From the NCBI RefSeq assembly GCF_964204645.1, contig NC_134028.1, forward strand, positions 25,580,153 to 25,644,152: 64,000 nucleotides of DNA, given 5' to 3'. Shown piece after piece: positions 37,799 through 49,713 of the stretch; within the stretch, counting starts at the first letter, position 1, and the number at the start of each line of letters is the position of its first letter. The position numbers and the translations under genes are program-made. Source of the DNA: Tubulanus polymorphus. Taxonomy: Eukaryota > Nemertea > Palaeonemertea > Tubulaniformes > Tubulanidae. The notes below the pieces were generated by a model. The model saw only the letters and a program-made list of their open reading frames with translations, did no database searches and was not told the DNA's origin.

Positions 37799-40700
37799 TG
37801 TTTGGGCATTCTGGGTAAATGAATTGCGGGTTTCCCAGGGTAGGGATTCCTCGGGATTTCCTCAGCAAGGTACTCGGGGAATACCACGTCAGGTGCACGG
37901 TATCCGATGTAAACAGTAACGTTGACAAATGTATTAATTGAAGGGATTTCTTTATCAATTTAGCAGTTGAAATGTAATTAACCATATAGCAACCAAGTAG
38001 ATTGTAAGTATCAGCGATTTGGGTAATTTAAATTCCGCTTTCAAGCTAAAATCCTTGTCAAAACGTCCGAAAACTTCAGTTTTGCGATCTTTCACAATAA
38101 ATTCAAATCAATTTATTTATTTTGACAATTCCTAATCTGTGATTTAATTTTTCCAGAATGATGCCGGGCCTTTTTGAAAAGCCGTTACCAGTAACAAGTG
38201 GTAAACCAATCCATACTAAAGTCGTCAGACATCATAGATCTGATTTCCTTATGCGAGAACAGGTAGGCTAGGCTAGAAATAATAGTAGTTAGTTACCTAA
38301 TCGTTGGTGGTAAGCTTTTTATAATCGGATGGGCTTATACTAACCTTTTGGTTTGTGAAAATATCCGATCGTGAAACTAAACCGCAGTCAGGTTACTGAC
38401 TAGAAATAATGGCAGCTTTTTCAACACCAGAGAAAATAAAAGTGTCTCAAGGGTGAGAATAGGGTCCTGGGGCCGGTTGCTCAAAAGTTGGTTTGAGTTA
38501 ACCAGTGGATAGTTGATATGGTGACAATTGAAATTTCATTGTTACTATGGTATTTAACGGCCGGTTATCTTCAACCAACTTTTGAGCAACTGGCCCCTGG
38601 GGCCCAGTTTCACGAAAAGGATTAAGGCCTAAATCAATTTCAGATAAACTGAATTAATGAAGAAATAAAATCGATTTAAGGGTTTAAAACATTTTTGTGA
38701 AACTCGGCCCAGATGCGTCATAATAGGCTATCAGTGATAAAACAGTTAACGTTCCATCAGTTGTTTCAATGATCATAGCTCCAGTGCCATGGGCTAGTAC
38801 TCAGGTGCTTGTGTGTGCGAACACCATTCCAATTTTCATGGTTTTATCACTGTGAATTTTCCGGAAGTAATCCGGGTCCAGTTCCACAGTTGTGAGTTAA
38901 GATTTGACTCGAGTTAACTCATTGAAAATGAACTAACTTTAACTCAGAGTTAACTCTAACTCACAACTGTGGAACTGGGTCCGGAGTATTGGTACTGTAG
39001 ACACAACATATTTGTATCAACCTGGATCCAGTTCCACAGTTGTGAGTTAGAGTTAACTCTGAGTTAAAATTAGTTCATTTTCAATGTTTTAACCCAGGGT
39101 CAAATCTTAACTCACGACTGTGGAACTGGACCCTGCTGTTTATTGAGCTATTTCATTTTTCAATCAGATCCGTGAAGTGACGGAAGCTCAAGATGCACTT
39201 CAATCGGCTTTGGATGAACTGGAGAAATTTAGCCGCGATTCTGAAGAATATGCAAAACAACTGCTTATCGTGAAAGAACAGAAATATCTTGTGGACGAAT
39301 TGACGATAGTTCTTCTGGTGGGTTTCATCAATAACTACTGCTGCGAAAATGATTTCTTTTCTTTGTTCATTTCAGTTTTCTAATATTTTTACGTTTTCAG
39401 GTTGTTGATAAATTGAATAACGAGTTGTTTTACGCGCGAGAAAACTTACGCAAAGTGCTGAAATCAGGGGAAAATGTTTACGGGGCGCGTAAAAGAGTCG
39501 TGTGGTTGGAGGGTCGAATGGAACAAATTGTAATCCATAAAGCAAGAAATGTAAGTATATTAATTCCCTTTTTTAAGGTCAATATGATATTTGTAATTAT
39601 TAAAAAGAGTAATGAATGGTTTTGGGCATGTGTGTGTCGATTTGTGACTGCTTGCTAATGGTCACAAAATATGGGCATGTTGGTTTGGTGCGATGGTTTG
39701 TGACTGGGCTGTGTCAGTCACAAAGGAAGTGTATGTCACTTTCATCCTAGGAGAGATGGTCGCATCGCAGAAAGCAGAATATGTGCAACTTGATGCGACT
39801 GGCATTGCCAGCTGTTGCAAGAGGACGTAGGTTGACAGGTCTTTGCGATGTGACTGTCTCTGATGGTTGCAGAGAATTGATCGCAACAAGTCACTGGAAG
39901 TCGTGAGGCTTTAGTTCATATCATTGCATGTAAAAATGGTCTTTTAATCGATTACAGGAATTATTAGAAGGTAGAGTCAGTTCAGAATCATCTGCATCAT
40001 TCAAAGTGGAATCAACTATTGACAGCGAGGAGGAAACTCAACTGGAGAAACATGTCATAATCGATGTTGATGAGAAACAGGTTACATCTGTTGGCAGTGA
40101 TAACGGTAGTGATGATATAAGCATTGCAGACGGAACTGATGTAAAGGATGCTGAAGCTGAAGAGGAGGACAAAATTGAAGATGTTGATGAGGATAAACGT
40201 GAGGCTGGTGCTGAAGAGGACAAAGTCGAGGCTACCACTGAAGAAGATGATATAACTGAGGGTGTAGATGAGGAAGTACAGTCGAAGGCTAGCAGTAAAG
40301 ATGACGAGCCAGAAATAGGAATCAGTGATGATGAAGAACAGAACAAAGAATCTGTGATCGATGAAACGTTAGTTGATGATGATAAATCAAACGCTTCAAC
40401 TAACGGTGAACAAGCATTTCTTACTGAAGTTGCCGAATCTAATGACGCTAAATTGAGGTCGAGATCAGTAACTGTGAAATCACCGGATACAGAAGGTTTG
40501 TATCGCCGGATTTAATTTCAATTTCCCTTTATCCTTTGAGTTGTGAATATAATTTCATGTTGTTCTGTGCATTTTATAGATTTGGCTGATTTATACTGGA
40601 AATCTGAGCATCATCGCTATGAGTATGGCGACCATGCACAACCACTCTGTGATCTCGATCATCTCTCCTATCATCAAGTAGGATTAGCAATTCCCGGGAC

Positions 40701-43700
40701 ATTCGTTTCGAAAAGTATGTATTTAAAGGTTCTTGGAAAATGTTTCAGTAGGATTTTCAATAACTGGTTCTAAACTCATTCAATTCTAGTCGAACAACAG
40801 GACATTAATCTTCCCTGGAGACCAAGCCGAAAAGGCAGTGTACAAGACATTCATGTAAGTATTGAAGGATTTATTTGTTGGCATTCCTCAAAAAAGCCAT
40901 ACCAGAACTTCATCCAAATTTCCTACATTGAAAATGTAAGAGTGGTTTTCGACACTGATCTTAACTTTGTCAATTTGTTTCTTTTTTAGAAAATTGCTCT
41001 CGATAAATTGTCGATGCGAGTGCACAAAATGTATAATAGTTTGTACAGCGCTGCTATGTTATCAGTCGATCCTCATTTCATGGATAAAGCTGAACGCGGT
41101 ACATTCCTTCAAAATGTTGACCGTAAGTTATTATCGTTTGCATTCTTTCTAAACTCACAAAGGGAAGACAAGATATATGCAACTCAAACAACATGAATTC
41201 ACACATTACATATTTATCTTTTTTCAGTTGATAGTATGAAACCAGACAGTGCAAGTACTAGAGATGTTATACTGGTCAGTACTTCTTTCGCTTAAATTTC
41301 GATAGATTTAACCTAGTTTAAAACAGATATTGATAGGTATCATTATGATTTTCCAACAGCCCACGATAGTGCAGCCCGCTGACCGTCCAAAAACAAAAGA
41401 CAGTGCCAGTCTACCGGACACAATACATCCGAAATCAGCCAGACTCGTGTATCATTCGAAACCAATCCCGCGTATTGCGAATCTGCCTCTTACGCAAGTG
41501 GTATGTGGACATTTTGCTGAAAATTTGACGAAAAAACCTTCCATTTTGTATAGATTTGTGTCAAACTACCGAATATTTCGTTTAAGAGCTGGCAGGAAAC
41601 TTTTCCAAGGAAGTCGACGAGTTTTGTGAGCGATTCGCCGCGCGAACGAGCTGAACGTATCGTTGATCAGAGAAATCTGATCGACGAAACAAAGTTTTCA
41701 TCCAGTCTTTTTCATGAGAAAAAAACGAAATCGCGTAAAGGTTTGTAAGGTTTTTAGAATTCACTGTTTTACATGTTAGATTTACAGGTTTCATGTGCAG
41801 AAGCATTCATTATTTTACCGTTAGGTCTTTCAACTGGTGAACGCCGTTTACAAGAGTTACTAGAAATTGAGCGACAACTTGATGAGGCACAAAAACCACC
41901 TGTTCATCAAGAGGAAACTCCTAAAAGGTTTGAAAGTTGTAACATAAACATGTTTATTCATATCTATGACTTGAGAATAAAATGAGTTTTCTAGTGTTAT
42001 ATTGATTGATTCGCTTTCAGGGGAAAACAACAACTAAAGAAAGTGGGCAAAATTATCAAAATTGCGTCTCAATTTTCATCAGGTATTTATTGCGATATTG
42101 GAATATACAAATATATCTCTACAGAATTTGTATCTGACTTTTCATTGAACGATATAATTTGTTGTACATATTGTATTTCATGTTCGCTTTCGTTGTGTTT
42201 AATTTCAAAGATATCAGTTTGGATAATGACGATGCGGGTGAGACTTGCTATAGTGAATTGTCCCTTGCTTTTCCCTCAGCACTTCACAAATTATATATTA
42301 CATTTTGTTACCGCATGCTGAACCACCATCATTCCTGCCTGCACCTGTAACGACAATGAAATCTTTATCCTCAAACTTCTTTATTCATTCTATATCCCAC
42401 TATGATAACTTAAAAACTTACTGTATCAAGAACTGCAGAGACTTGAAATCTGAGTGAATATATACACATGTCATGCAGGGTCCCTACAACTCCTTGAATC
42501 CTTGAAAACTCCTTGATTTTTGAATATATTTTTCGAGGTCCTTGAAAATCCTTTAATTTTGAGAAATATCCATGAACTCCTTGAAACTCCCTAAATTCTG
42601 GGAATGTCCTATTAAAAATTTTCAAAAGGTCCTTTTCAGAAGACAGTGTATTCTATTATTCTTCACTGTGTGACTTGTGAGTGAAAGTTGTTTCACTTTG
42701 AGATTTAAAACATTTAAACATGTAAAACCAAAACGGCACACACAACAACTGATCAAAATTTGAGAAAAACATGGATTTTGTTTTTGAATTTTCGACTTTT
42801 TTTCCTTATATATGACCGCGAAAACCTCCTTGAATTTTGAAAATTACTCCTTGAAAATTCCTTGAAAAGGCCTTGAATTCTGGATACCAGGAATTGTAGG
42901 AACCTTGTCATGAATTAGTTTTATGTGTTTCCGAACCACAACGAAATCTATATAAAAGAGTCATCCTCCGTTGTTTGTATTTATGTTAAATAGGCCAGAA
43001 GACACAATGGGGTAAATTAAAACCAAGATCGGGAGCTTTGCAGCATTCCGGACTGAAGTGGGAGAGAATCAAACATTTAGTGCACAGCGGTTTAATGTCC
43101 GAAAGACCGGATGAACGCATTGACGCTGCCATAGTCAGTATAATTCTAAAAACATTTGGCCAATCGTGTTTATTATTTCAAGATTCAATATGAACGCTCT
43201 AAATTATCTTATCACCTCTGGTTAGCTATATTACTAATTGAACTGTTTCCCAAGTCCATAGTTCAGTGTCACGCATTACGGACATGGGGGAACCGGTTTA
43301 GTAAATCGTTTCCCAGGCCCAAAGTGCAATCTTGACGAAAGTTTATTCCAATTTGACGTCAAGGGTTCATTCAAACTTATACACGCTCTCTTTATTCAGC
43401 AACTCGGTAAATTACGGTGTCCCGACACGATGGTGCTTTATCAACTCAGATCAAACCTGAAAACTGATCCCGTGCACAGAGTGCGATACGAGGCAGCGAA
43501 ATCACTCGTTTTACTCGGTTCGTGGGACGAAGATGTCATGAAGTTGGTCGTCTGTCAATTGGGACAAAGAAAAAATACTGAAGAAATTAAATTAGACCTC
43601 GTCACCACAATTTATAACGGTTACAATATCCAATATATGGATAAGGTAAACTAGATGCTGTAAATGTATTTAGAGAATCCCACACTAATACAACGAGAAA

Positions 43701-45980
43701 GATGAAGTCCGAATCGTTCCCCAGGTTCCTTTTAAGCTGATAATATATTGATTCAACATTTTGACTACCAGGGTATAACCTTATAAACAACCTGATGATG
43801 ACTATCTTCTGGAATATTGAAGTTATATTAGTATGGGATTGTCACAACACGGACATAGTGTTTCACCAACGGTTATACTGTAACTGTATATTCAGTGAAG
43901 TTGCAGGATTTCTTGTTCTGAATCAATTATGCATAATTTCCTTTCTAGAAAATCAAACATTTCGATATTTTGCTGAAAATACTCAATCATTTTACGAAGA
44001 GCCCGGGCCCTGATAATAAACTGGCGTTAGAATCGGCGATATGTCTCGGTAAATTGTGCGTGGCTGACGTCGATGCGAAGAAACGACTGTATGACACCGT
44101 CCTCAGTAGTTCGGCTGATACTCACACGAAAGCCAATGTAAGACATGTTCTATGAAAATACGCGATTGTAAAGAAAATAATCACTGCTCATCGATAACGT
44201 AAACCACAATACAAATGGAAAAACGAGTCCGAAATAATTTCATTAGCTACAGTTTAAGTCAGCTTAACCTAAAGCTAAAGGTAATCGTTCGGATTAGTTC
44301 TTTTTGTATTAACTTAGATTTGGTTTAACTGTATAATGGTTTCAACACAGACTCAGAGTGTTCATCTAGATTATAACAGTTCATTCAAGCTGTTTTTACA
44401 CCAAGTTTCGAACTTCGTTGACTTTCTACATTTGGGTCAAGATTGTTTTTCATTTGTTTGTTGTGTTTGGTTTTTCCCACTGTAGACGCTATTAACTATT
44501 GCAATTCAAAATCATAAGATTCGAATCAAATTTTTTCTGTTATAAACGACGATCTCGTTTAATTTTCGAAGGCATTGGATGTACTTGTGCGACAAATGAA
44601 CTGTCATGAACCGGGTATCGTAAACGCCGTACTGGATCAACTGTGCTCGTCGCCTGTGTGGAAATATCGTCACAACGCTGCCAAACTAATCATTACCCTC
44701 GGTTCAAGATACGTACTTCAAGAAAACCCTTCTCTCACCTTCGACGAGGTTCGTGGCGCCACTTGTAATTTTCCGTCGGTTTTCAAGTATAAGCAAAGAA
44801 CGAACGACACACGTTGCTCTCAGTACAAAAAGTACAGAAACATCGATTGATAATATAATGATAATAAATGATTGTATCTGTTGATTAGGTATTTGAACGA
44901 TTAGAGTGGCGTTTATGGGATGATCTTAATAAACTCGTTCGATTAGAAGTGGCCAAGGCTATCACCGCACTTGGAATGTTTAATAAAGCTTGCGAACGAG
45001 CTGAAAAGTAAGTTGTATGAACCAATTTTAATTTTGTTGTTTGGTTACTGATCGGTATTGTTAACATCTCTGGAAACTTTATTATAACAGGAACCTCGAA
45101 GATGCGGATGATGATAAAAGAGCACAAGCTGTTATATCTATTGTAAGCTCAGTATTTCAAATAGATAGATTATATATTTTCTACTAATGCAGTATATTGC
45201 TATAATATGAGGAATATATGTATGAGGGGTATCTGATTTCAGGGCACTTTAGGTATTAAAAGAGAACGCGTGGTTCGACTGCTTCTAGAAATGTTAGAAC
45301 TTGATTCAAGCGAATACGTGCGATTGCAGGTACAGTAAATATACAGGGGCAGATCTATGGTCTGACTCGAATAGCGTTGCGCACCCCCAAAAATAGGGCG
45401 TACCGTAAAGCTAAAAGAGCACCCGAAAAAAACTCATCGGAAAACTAATTTTTTGGAAATAAAGAGAACACTAGTAGCGAAAACCCGTACTTTTGATACA
45501 AACAAGTTAAATTTCAAAGCACTCTTTGTCTCAACGTTTGATAACTCATTCTTGTCCCTTTATTTTCGGTTCTTACGTCGGTTCACTTGTCTTAGATGCA
45601 TGATTAATCACCATCAACTTTTTACGTATTGACATTTCTATCCTAACAGATTGTACGAACGTTTGGAATGTTACAGCTGTACGATAAACGAGTTTTACGC
45701 AGTTTGAAAGATCGGGATCGCGGTGCTGACAATGGTAAAATATCCAGGTACATAAATTCAATGAATTTCCTGAAGGTCACGGTACTATTCGAAGGAGATT
45801 TTGGTTTCCCATTTTGTGTAGAAACAACGAACGATCATTCTTTCTTTGTTTTTCCATTTCAGAGAAGCTAAAAAATCGTTGAAAGCCATACTCCATCCCA
45901 ACGGCGAAACGACAAAAACAACTGCCGTGCCAAAGATCAAAGTTTCTGCGCCTCCTGCTAAACTAACAGGAGAAATATAA
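37780..45980 (+). CDS. HEATR4: HEAT-repeat protein, probably HEATR4, 22 exons, 1011 aa
   Basis: Exons: 37780-37814, 38157-38262, 39168-39317, 39401-39550, 39958-40495, 40580-40714, 40790-40854, 40990-41122, 41228-41274, 41360-41500, 41596-41740, 41825-41927, 42021-42082, 42994-43133, 43400-43645, 43949-44137, 44572-44748, 44889-45007, 45091-45142, 45243-45329, 45650-45747, 45863-45980. All introns are GT-AG with matching phases. The N-terminal part holds charged, partly coiled-coil sequence (residues about 48-147), then a strongly acidic stretch (about 148-326). The C-terminal third (about 604-973) is helical HEAT repeats, e.g. VRYEAAKSLVLLGSWDEDVM, KRAQAVISIGTLGIKRERVV and VRLQIVRTFGMLQLYDKRVL. 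Length and this repeat region suit HEATR4, a poorly characterised animal protein, but I identify it from memory of the family. Exon 1 is the least certain part; an alternative start is the ATG at 38158. Confidence 0.8.
38469..38602. repeat. Fold-back element 'GGGGCCGGTTGCTCAAAAG'
   Basis: Arms GGGGCCGGTTGCTCAAAAGT and its near-exact inverse ACTTTTGAGCAACTGGCCCC, about 134 bp in all, in a HEATR4 intron. The interior contains inverted GGTTATCTT/AGTTGATA-like stretches. It directly abuts the next fold-back element. Confidence 0.75.
38598..38712. repeat. Fold-back element 'GGGCCCAGTTTCACGAAAA'
   Basis: Arms GGGCCCAGTTTCACGAAAA and its inverse TTTTTGTGAAACTCGGCCC, about 115 bp, abutting the previous element and in the same HEATR4 intron. 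It resembles the 13.5-kb element in its GGGCCCAGTTT end. Confidence 0.75.
38874..38982. repeat. Palindromic fold-back element, copy D3
   Basis: About 109 bp, arms GGGTCCAGTTCCACAGTTGT and its inverse; close to copies D1/D2 at 25.3 kb. It lies in HEATR4 intron 2, 40 bases from copy D4. Confidence 0.85.
39023..39133. repeat. Palindromic fold-back element, copy D4, inverted relative to D3
   Basis: About 111 bp with the same arms; the asymmetric middle ('gttcattttcaatg') runs in the opposite direction to D3. D3 and D4 therefore form an inverted pair of palindromes only 40 bases apart, ending 34 bases before HEATR4 exon 3. Confidence 0.85.
42476..42907 (-). mobile_element. Complete 432-bp MITE related to repeat family A
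   Basis: Starts CAGGGTCCCTACAACTCC and ends with the imperfect inverse of CAAGGTTCCTACAATTCC, giving inverted repeats of about 26 bp. It is flanked on both sides by TCATG (42471-42475 and 42908-42912), a probable 5-base target duplication. Internal 'actccttgaa' motifs on the plus strand are the inverse of the 'aaggagtt' block of copies A1-A5. It lies in HEATR4 intron 13. CAGGG-type ends recall hAT elements, but these usually leave 8-base duplications, so the class is open. Confidence 0.75.
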
Positions 45981-46377
45981 TAAACACGTCTGACAAATAT
46001 AATTCTATTAAGATCATGTTATAATTGCGTATGGATTCTTCCAAAATTGTGTAAAATAATTGTGTCGCTTTTATGAGTTTGTACTAATATCGATGTATGT
46101 ACGTAATGTCTTCAGCGGATATAGTTAGTATAGTCCGTTCTAATCGACAGATTTCTATTCGACGACAGAGAAACGGTCCGTTTTAAAATTTTAGAACCGG
46201 CCAACGCCCAAAACGACTGATTTTGGTCCGTTCTCAAATTTTAAAAATTAAACGTACCAATGAATTTATAACGGACTTTTCGCTTGTGTGAACATTTGAT
46301 CCGTTTTCTATTTGGACGGACTAGTACGTCCTAAATAACGTAGCGTGAATGCGACCGTGACGCATCATCTGCGGCGA

Positions 46378-46487
46378 CCAGTATGACGCGGTTCATCGAG
46401 CTCACGCGGCCAACTGAAGTTGACGGCCAGTATTACGCGGTTCATCGCGCTCTTGCGGCGAACTGAAGTTGACGGCCATTATGACGC
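46378..46487 (+). repeat. 49-bp tandem duplication downstream of HEATR4
   Basis: A 49-bp unit containing 'gacgcggttcatcg' and 'aactgaagttgacgg' occurs twice (46378-46426 and 46427-46475) with about a quarter of a third unit. Its base composition is more GC-rich than the surroundings. No coding frame is supported. Confidence 0.75.
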
Positions 46488-47049
46488 AAGAAATAGTAAC
46501 CTTGACGTACTTGAGACTTTTCTGTGTTGTATATCCGCGCGATTTATCTGTTATTTATTATAGAATATTCTATTTTCTAAGTGTATTCATACGTATTTTA
46601 CGTCTGATTGTAACTCATTATTTTGGAGACTATTTTGCCCTATGAGATTTTGTGATATAAATATACATTAGTTTTACCTAGTGAACACGTTTTTATTTTT
46701 TGCTGTTTTTATTTTATGAATGAATAAATTTGAATATATAAATATTTCCATTAATCTTTTTTTTCTCGTGACGGATATCATTTATTCCACTTTATATACA
46801 CATGTGAAGATACACTTTCGAGACGTCATCACGGTACGAATTGACTGCTTAGACACGATGAGAGCAGGTGCTGCAGCACGAGGACTCGTCACATATAAGC
46901 TGGGTCGAAGACAAAAGCACTAGTATCCAAACATACATTCAAAGATTGGATGGTAGAGTAGAGCTTTAGTTTTGGACCCCAGCTGCATTTGACTAGTCCA
47001 TGTGGTTCAATTTCCAACAAAATTCGGTAAGTTCGACCGCCGATCGCAC

Positions 47050-47190
47050 GATTAGTCTGTACTTCGAATTCCGATTTCAAAATGAAACCCCCTGTTTCGC
47101 TCCCGGCAGGTGCGGTGGGTTATATGCGGGACACTAAATTAAATCATATCGAGTAAAATCTACCAATCAAATAAATAACAGGGTCAATTG
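47050..47190 (+). repeat. Dispersed repeat, copy 2
   Basis: Contains the core CCGATTTCAAAATGAAACC and, about 100 bases on, 'aacagggtcaattgctatct'. Both parts recur in the same order at 53380-53490, and the first part at 490-600 on the minus strand. Confidence 0.6.
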
Positions 47191-47312
47191 CTATCTTAAT
47201 AAAAAATACCTATGGAATAAATTTGTATTTGAATTAGTTGCCCAATTACTCTCACTACAAAACTAAGAAGATAATAAAGTCACGCAATTATCATTATCAG
47301 GTTGACATCGTA

Positions 47313-47421
47313 TATATATAAGTATTTATCGCATGTCTGCTTATTATGTGTGTCAGCTGTTAGGCTTCGCCAGTTATATCCACAGAGTCTATACCGTATA
47401 CGCATAGCGATCCTTGTTAAA
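47313..47421 (+). promoter_or_regulatory. Candidate promoter and non-coding first exon of SET gene 1
   Basis: A TATA-like TATATATAAG at 47313-47322 is followed about 100 bases later by a strong splice donor, AAA|GTGAGT, with the exon ending at 47421. The coding exon of SET gene 1 begins after TTTTCAG at 47716-47722. The same layout is seen for SET gene 2, which supports the model. Confidence 0.4.
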
Positions 47422-47727
47422 GTGAGTCATATAAGTAGTAAGTATGTTTGTGAGCATCAGTTTTACGCATTGCCATCCTATCATTTTTTACTAGATTTGA
47501 ACTTGGAGTAATTTACTCAATTATCATGTCCAGATAGTTACTCTTGTTGAAATCATCACCAAGCGGAATCTCACCGCGTCGAGGTGGAGGATGGTCTTGG
47601 GGTTTTCTTTCGAGATATCACGCTGTCGCATTAGTCACTGGGTTTAAAATTGTCAATGATACTTTCGATTGTCATCGCTATTTGGCTATTTGCTGATAAA
47701 TATGATGTTTACATCTTTTCAGTCAAA

Positions 47728-48204
47728 ATGATCCAGGCTCCATATTCGTCGTTTAAGACAATGCCCGATGGGTCATCGTCACACTTTGCAACATCGTTCA
47801 TTCCCGCGGGGACGGTCATCCTTAACCAAACCGGTAACACATCTCAGAAACACGGCACCGTGCACTCGATTCAAGTCACCCCGGACCTTCATGTCGATAC
47901 TCTCGCTCCGTTACGGTTTACGAACCATTCCTGTAACGCGAATAGCCGCATAGTTATAGAAACCACGCCCGAAATCAGCATCAAGTTAATCGCCCTCCGT
48001 GATATCAACGAAGGGCAAGCGGTCACATACCCTTACTATACTTCCGAGTATAAGATGGTCGCTCCTTTCGATTGCCAATGCGGTCATGGAAAATGTCTGG
48101 GGAAAGTTCAAGGCTACTATTTCTTAGAAGATAAATCGATGGTTCCTGATACGTTGCTGTCTTCTTGCGTGGTTACATTACGTGACCAAGAAAGTCGGAA
48201 GTGA
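47728..48204 (+). CDS. Mini SET-domain protein 1, 158 aa
   Basis: A single-exon coding region for a protein that is almost only a SET domain, the fold of protein-lysine methyltransferases. The hallmark RFTNHSCNANSRI (residues about 66-78) matches the NHSC motif that helps bind S-adenosylmethionine. VTYPYYTSEYKM carries the tyrosine-containing active-site region, and DCQCGHGKCLGKVQG is a zinc-binding post-SET motif. The usual N-terminal GxG motif is not recognisable (SSSHFATSFI stands there). An acceptor (TTTTCAG, AG at 47721-47722) lies 5 bases before the chosen ATG, so the longer hydrophobic N-terminal extension in the open frame is probably intron. AATAAA follows at 48213. The order TYxYxTSEYxMxxPFxCxCG...CxGxxQG recalls short SET proteins of bacteria, fungi and protists. 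Substrate unknown. A paralogue lies 2.1 kb downstream. Confidence 0.8.
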   Translation: MIQAPYSSFKTMPDGSSSHFATSFIPAGTVILNQTGNTSQKHGTVHSIQVTPDLHVDTLAPLRFTNHSCNANSRIVIETTPEISIKLIALRDINEGQAVTYPYYTSEYKMVAPFDCQCGHGKCLGKVQGYYFLEDKSMVPDTLLSSCVVTLRDQESRK

Positions 48205-49624
48205 TTCCTTGTAATAAATATCAAACGAGATTGAATGATGTGTTTAAAATGTTTACTATAGATATGAAGTAACTTCAATAAAAAAAAGATTGAAACGAAG
48301 AAAGCGTTTTTATTTTAATCGTATGTCCATCTAAATGGGTAAAGGTGAAGATAGATCTTAAAAGAGAGATTCCACAAGGAGAGGATGACATGTAATGAAG
48401 GCAACATACTGAAGCATACTCGGCGAACTTCGTAGCTAGTCGGAACTTATAATCGAACGCACTATAGTTCGGTTGTAACGCATTTCACAGTGTCGGTCAT
48501 AGGTCTACCGTGTTCAATCCCGTGGTCGACTATTTCCGGACTAAATTACAAAATATTGAATGAAAAACAGTTGCAATTGTTAACTTGTTTTCTTCATGCT
48601 CGGATCCCTAGGCATAGATTCACTGAGCAATATACGTAGAGAAAATGGCCTGACCAAATCGAAGGACAGGCGGAGGTCATGTATTGATTGACCTTTGGAC
48701 AAATTCGCGAGTTCGACTTTATACTGAGAAAGAAATATGGAACGTGAGATTATTGTTACACGTATATTTATTTACCTATATTCGTTTTGGACACATTTTG
48801 CGGTTTAATGTCGAGTGTATGGCAAAGATCAACACATTCGTTCTTATATTTTTCCAACATGTTTGTTCAAGAATAAAAATAATCTTCTGCCTTATTGCAC
48901 TCTGTATCGAAATTATCTCCCGTCTTTGTGGTCTAATATCTTTTAAGGTTAGACAATTGATTTCTTTAAACAGCGTTGGCAAATCGCCTGACGAATCCGT
49001 GAAAGGATATATAGTCCGCAAGAGTTGCCAAAAATGCAAATGATGCAGACTTTCTGGTTCACAATAGAAACCGTCCATGAAATGAAAAGTGCAACTTTTT
49101 AATGATATGATATGATATATACCAGCAATTAAAAGGAATACAAAATTACGTTAGGAATACATGGAACATGACATGATTGATGATAGGGACCTGAACAGAG
49201 CCATAAAGGTTGTACACTAACTAGACCGTTCAGGCCCCTAGAAAAAGTTTAATGATAAGTAATAACGATAACAACTCTTTTGTCTTTTTTTAAAGATTTT
49301 AAAGATTTTATGAAAAATATTTATAGACTGAAAAAAGATTGGAAAAAGATAGCGATTTTCTACTCGTAAAACTAGTTTTACATATCGAAGCGACCTGAAG
49401 AGGAATACTTTTTGAATCTGAATGTTCGATCGTATGATTAATGTATCGACCGGTACTCCACGTGACCTTTCCAGATGGAAAAATACTAAACCCTCTACAG
49501 ACGAGTGTTTCAGAACTCGATTCCAGAACTTATTGACATTTCGGCTGGGTATTCTCCGATAACGATCAGGTCATAGTGCTAAAGGCTACAGAGTAAAGGT
49601 TGACAACTGTGCGACCTCATCAAC

Positions 49625-49713
49625 TATAAATACCGTATCGTAGCTTATAACTTTACACATTTACTGCTGAGCGATCGCCTTCGTCACCATCCAGCACGGA
49701 AAATATTTCACTG
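49625..49713 (+). promoter_or_regulatory. Candidate promoter and non-coding first exon of SET gene 2
   Basis: TATAAATA at 49625-49632 precedes a probable short first exon ending in CACTG|GTAGGA at 49713. The coding exon follows after TTTTTCAG, with AG at 50318-50319. The same arrangement is found for SET gene 1. Confidence 0.45.

Noticed and set aside
40038-40346. Serine-rich minus-strand frame
   Set aside because: Reverse shadow of the acidic exon 5 of the HEAT-repeat gene.
47650-47727. Hydrophobic N-terminal extension of mini SET protein 1 as a signal peptide
   Set aside because: The extension is followed by TTTTCAG five bases before an ATG, and the paralogue has the same acceptor placement, so the extension is more likely intron sequence.
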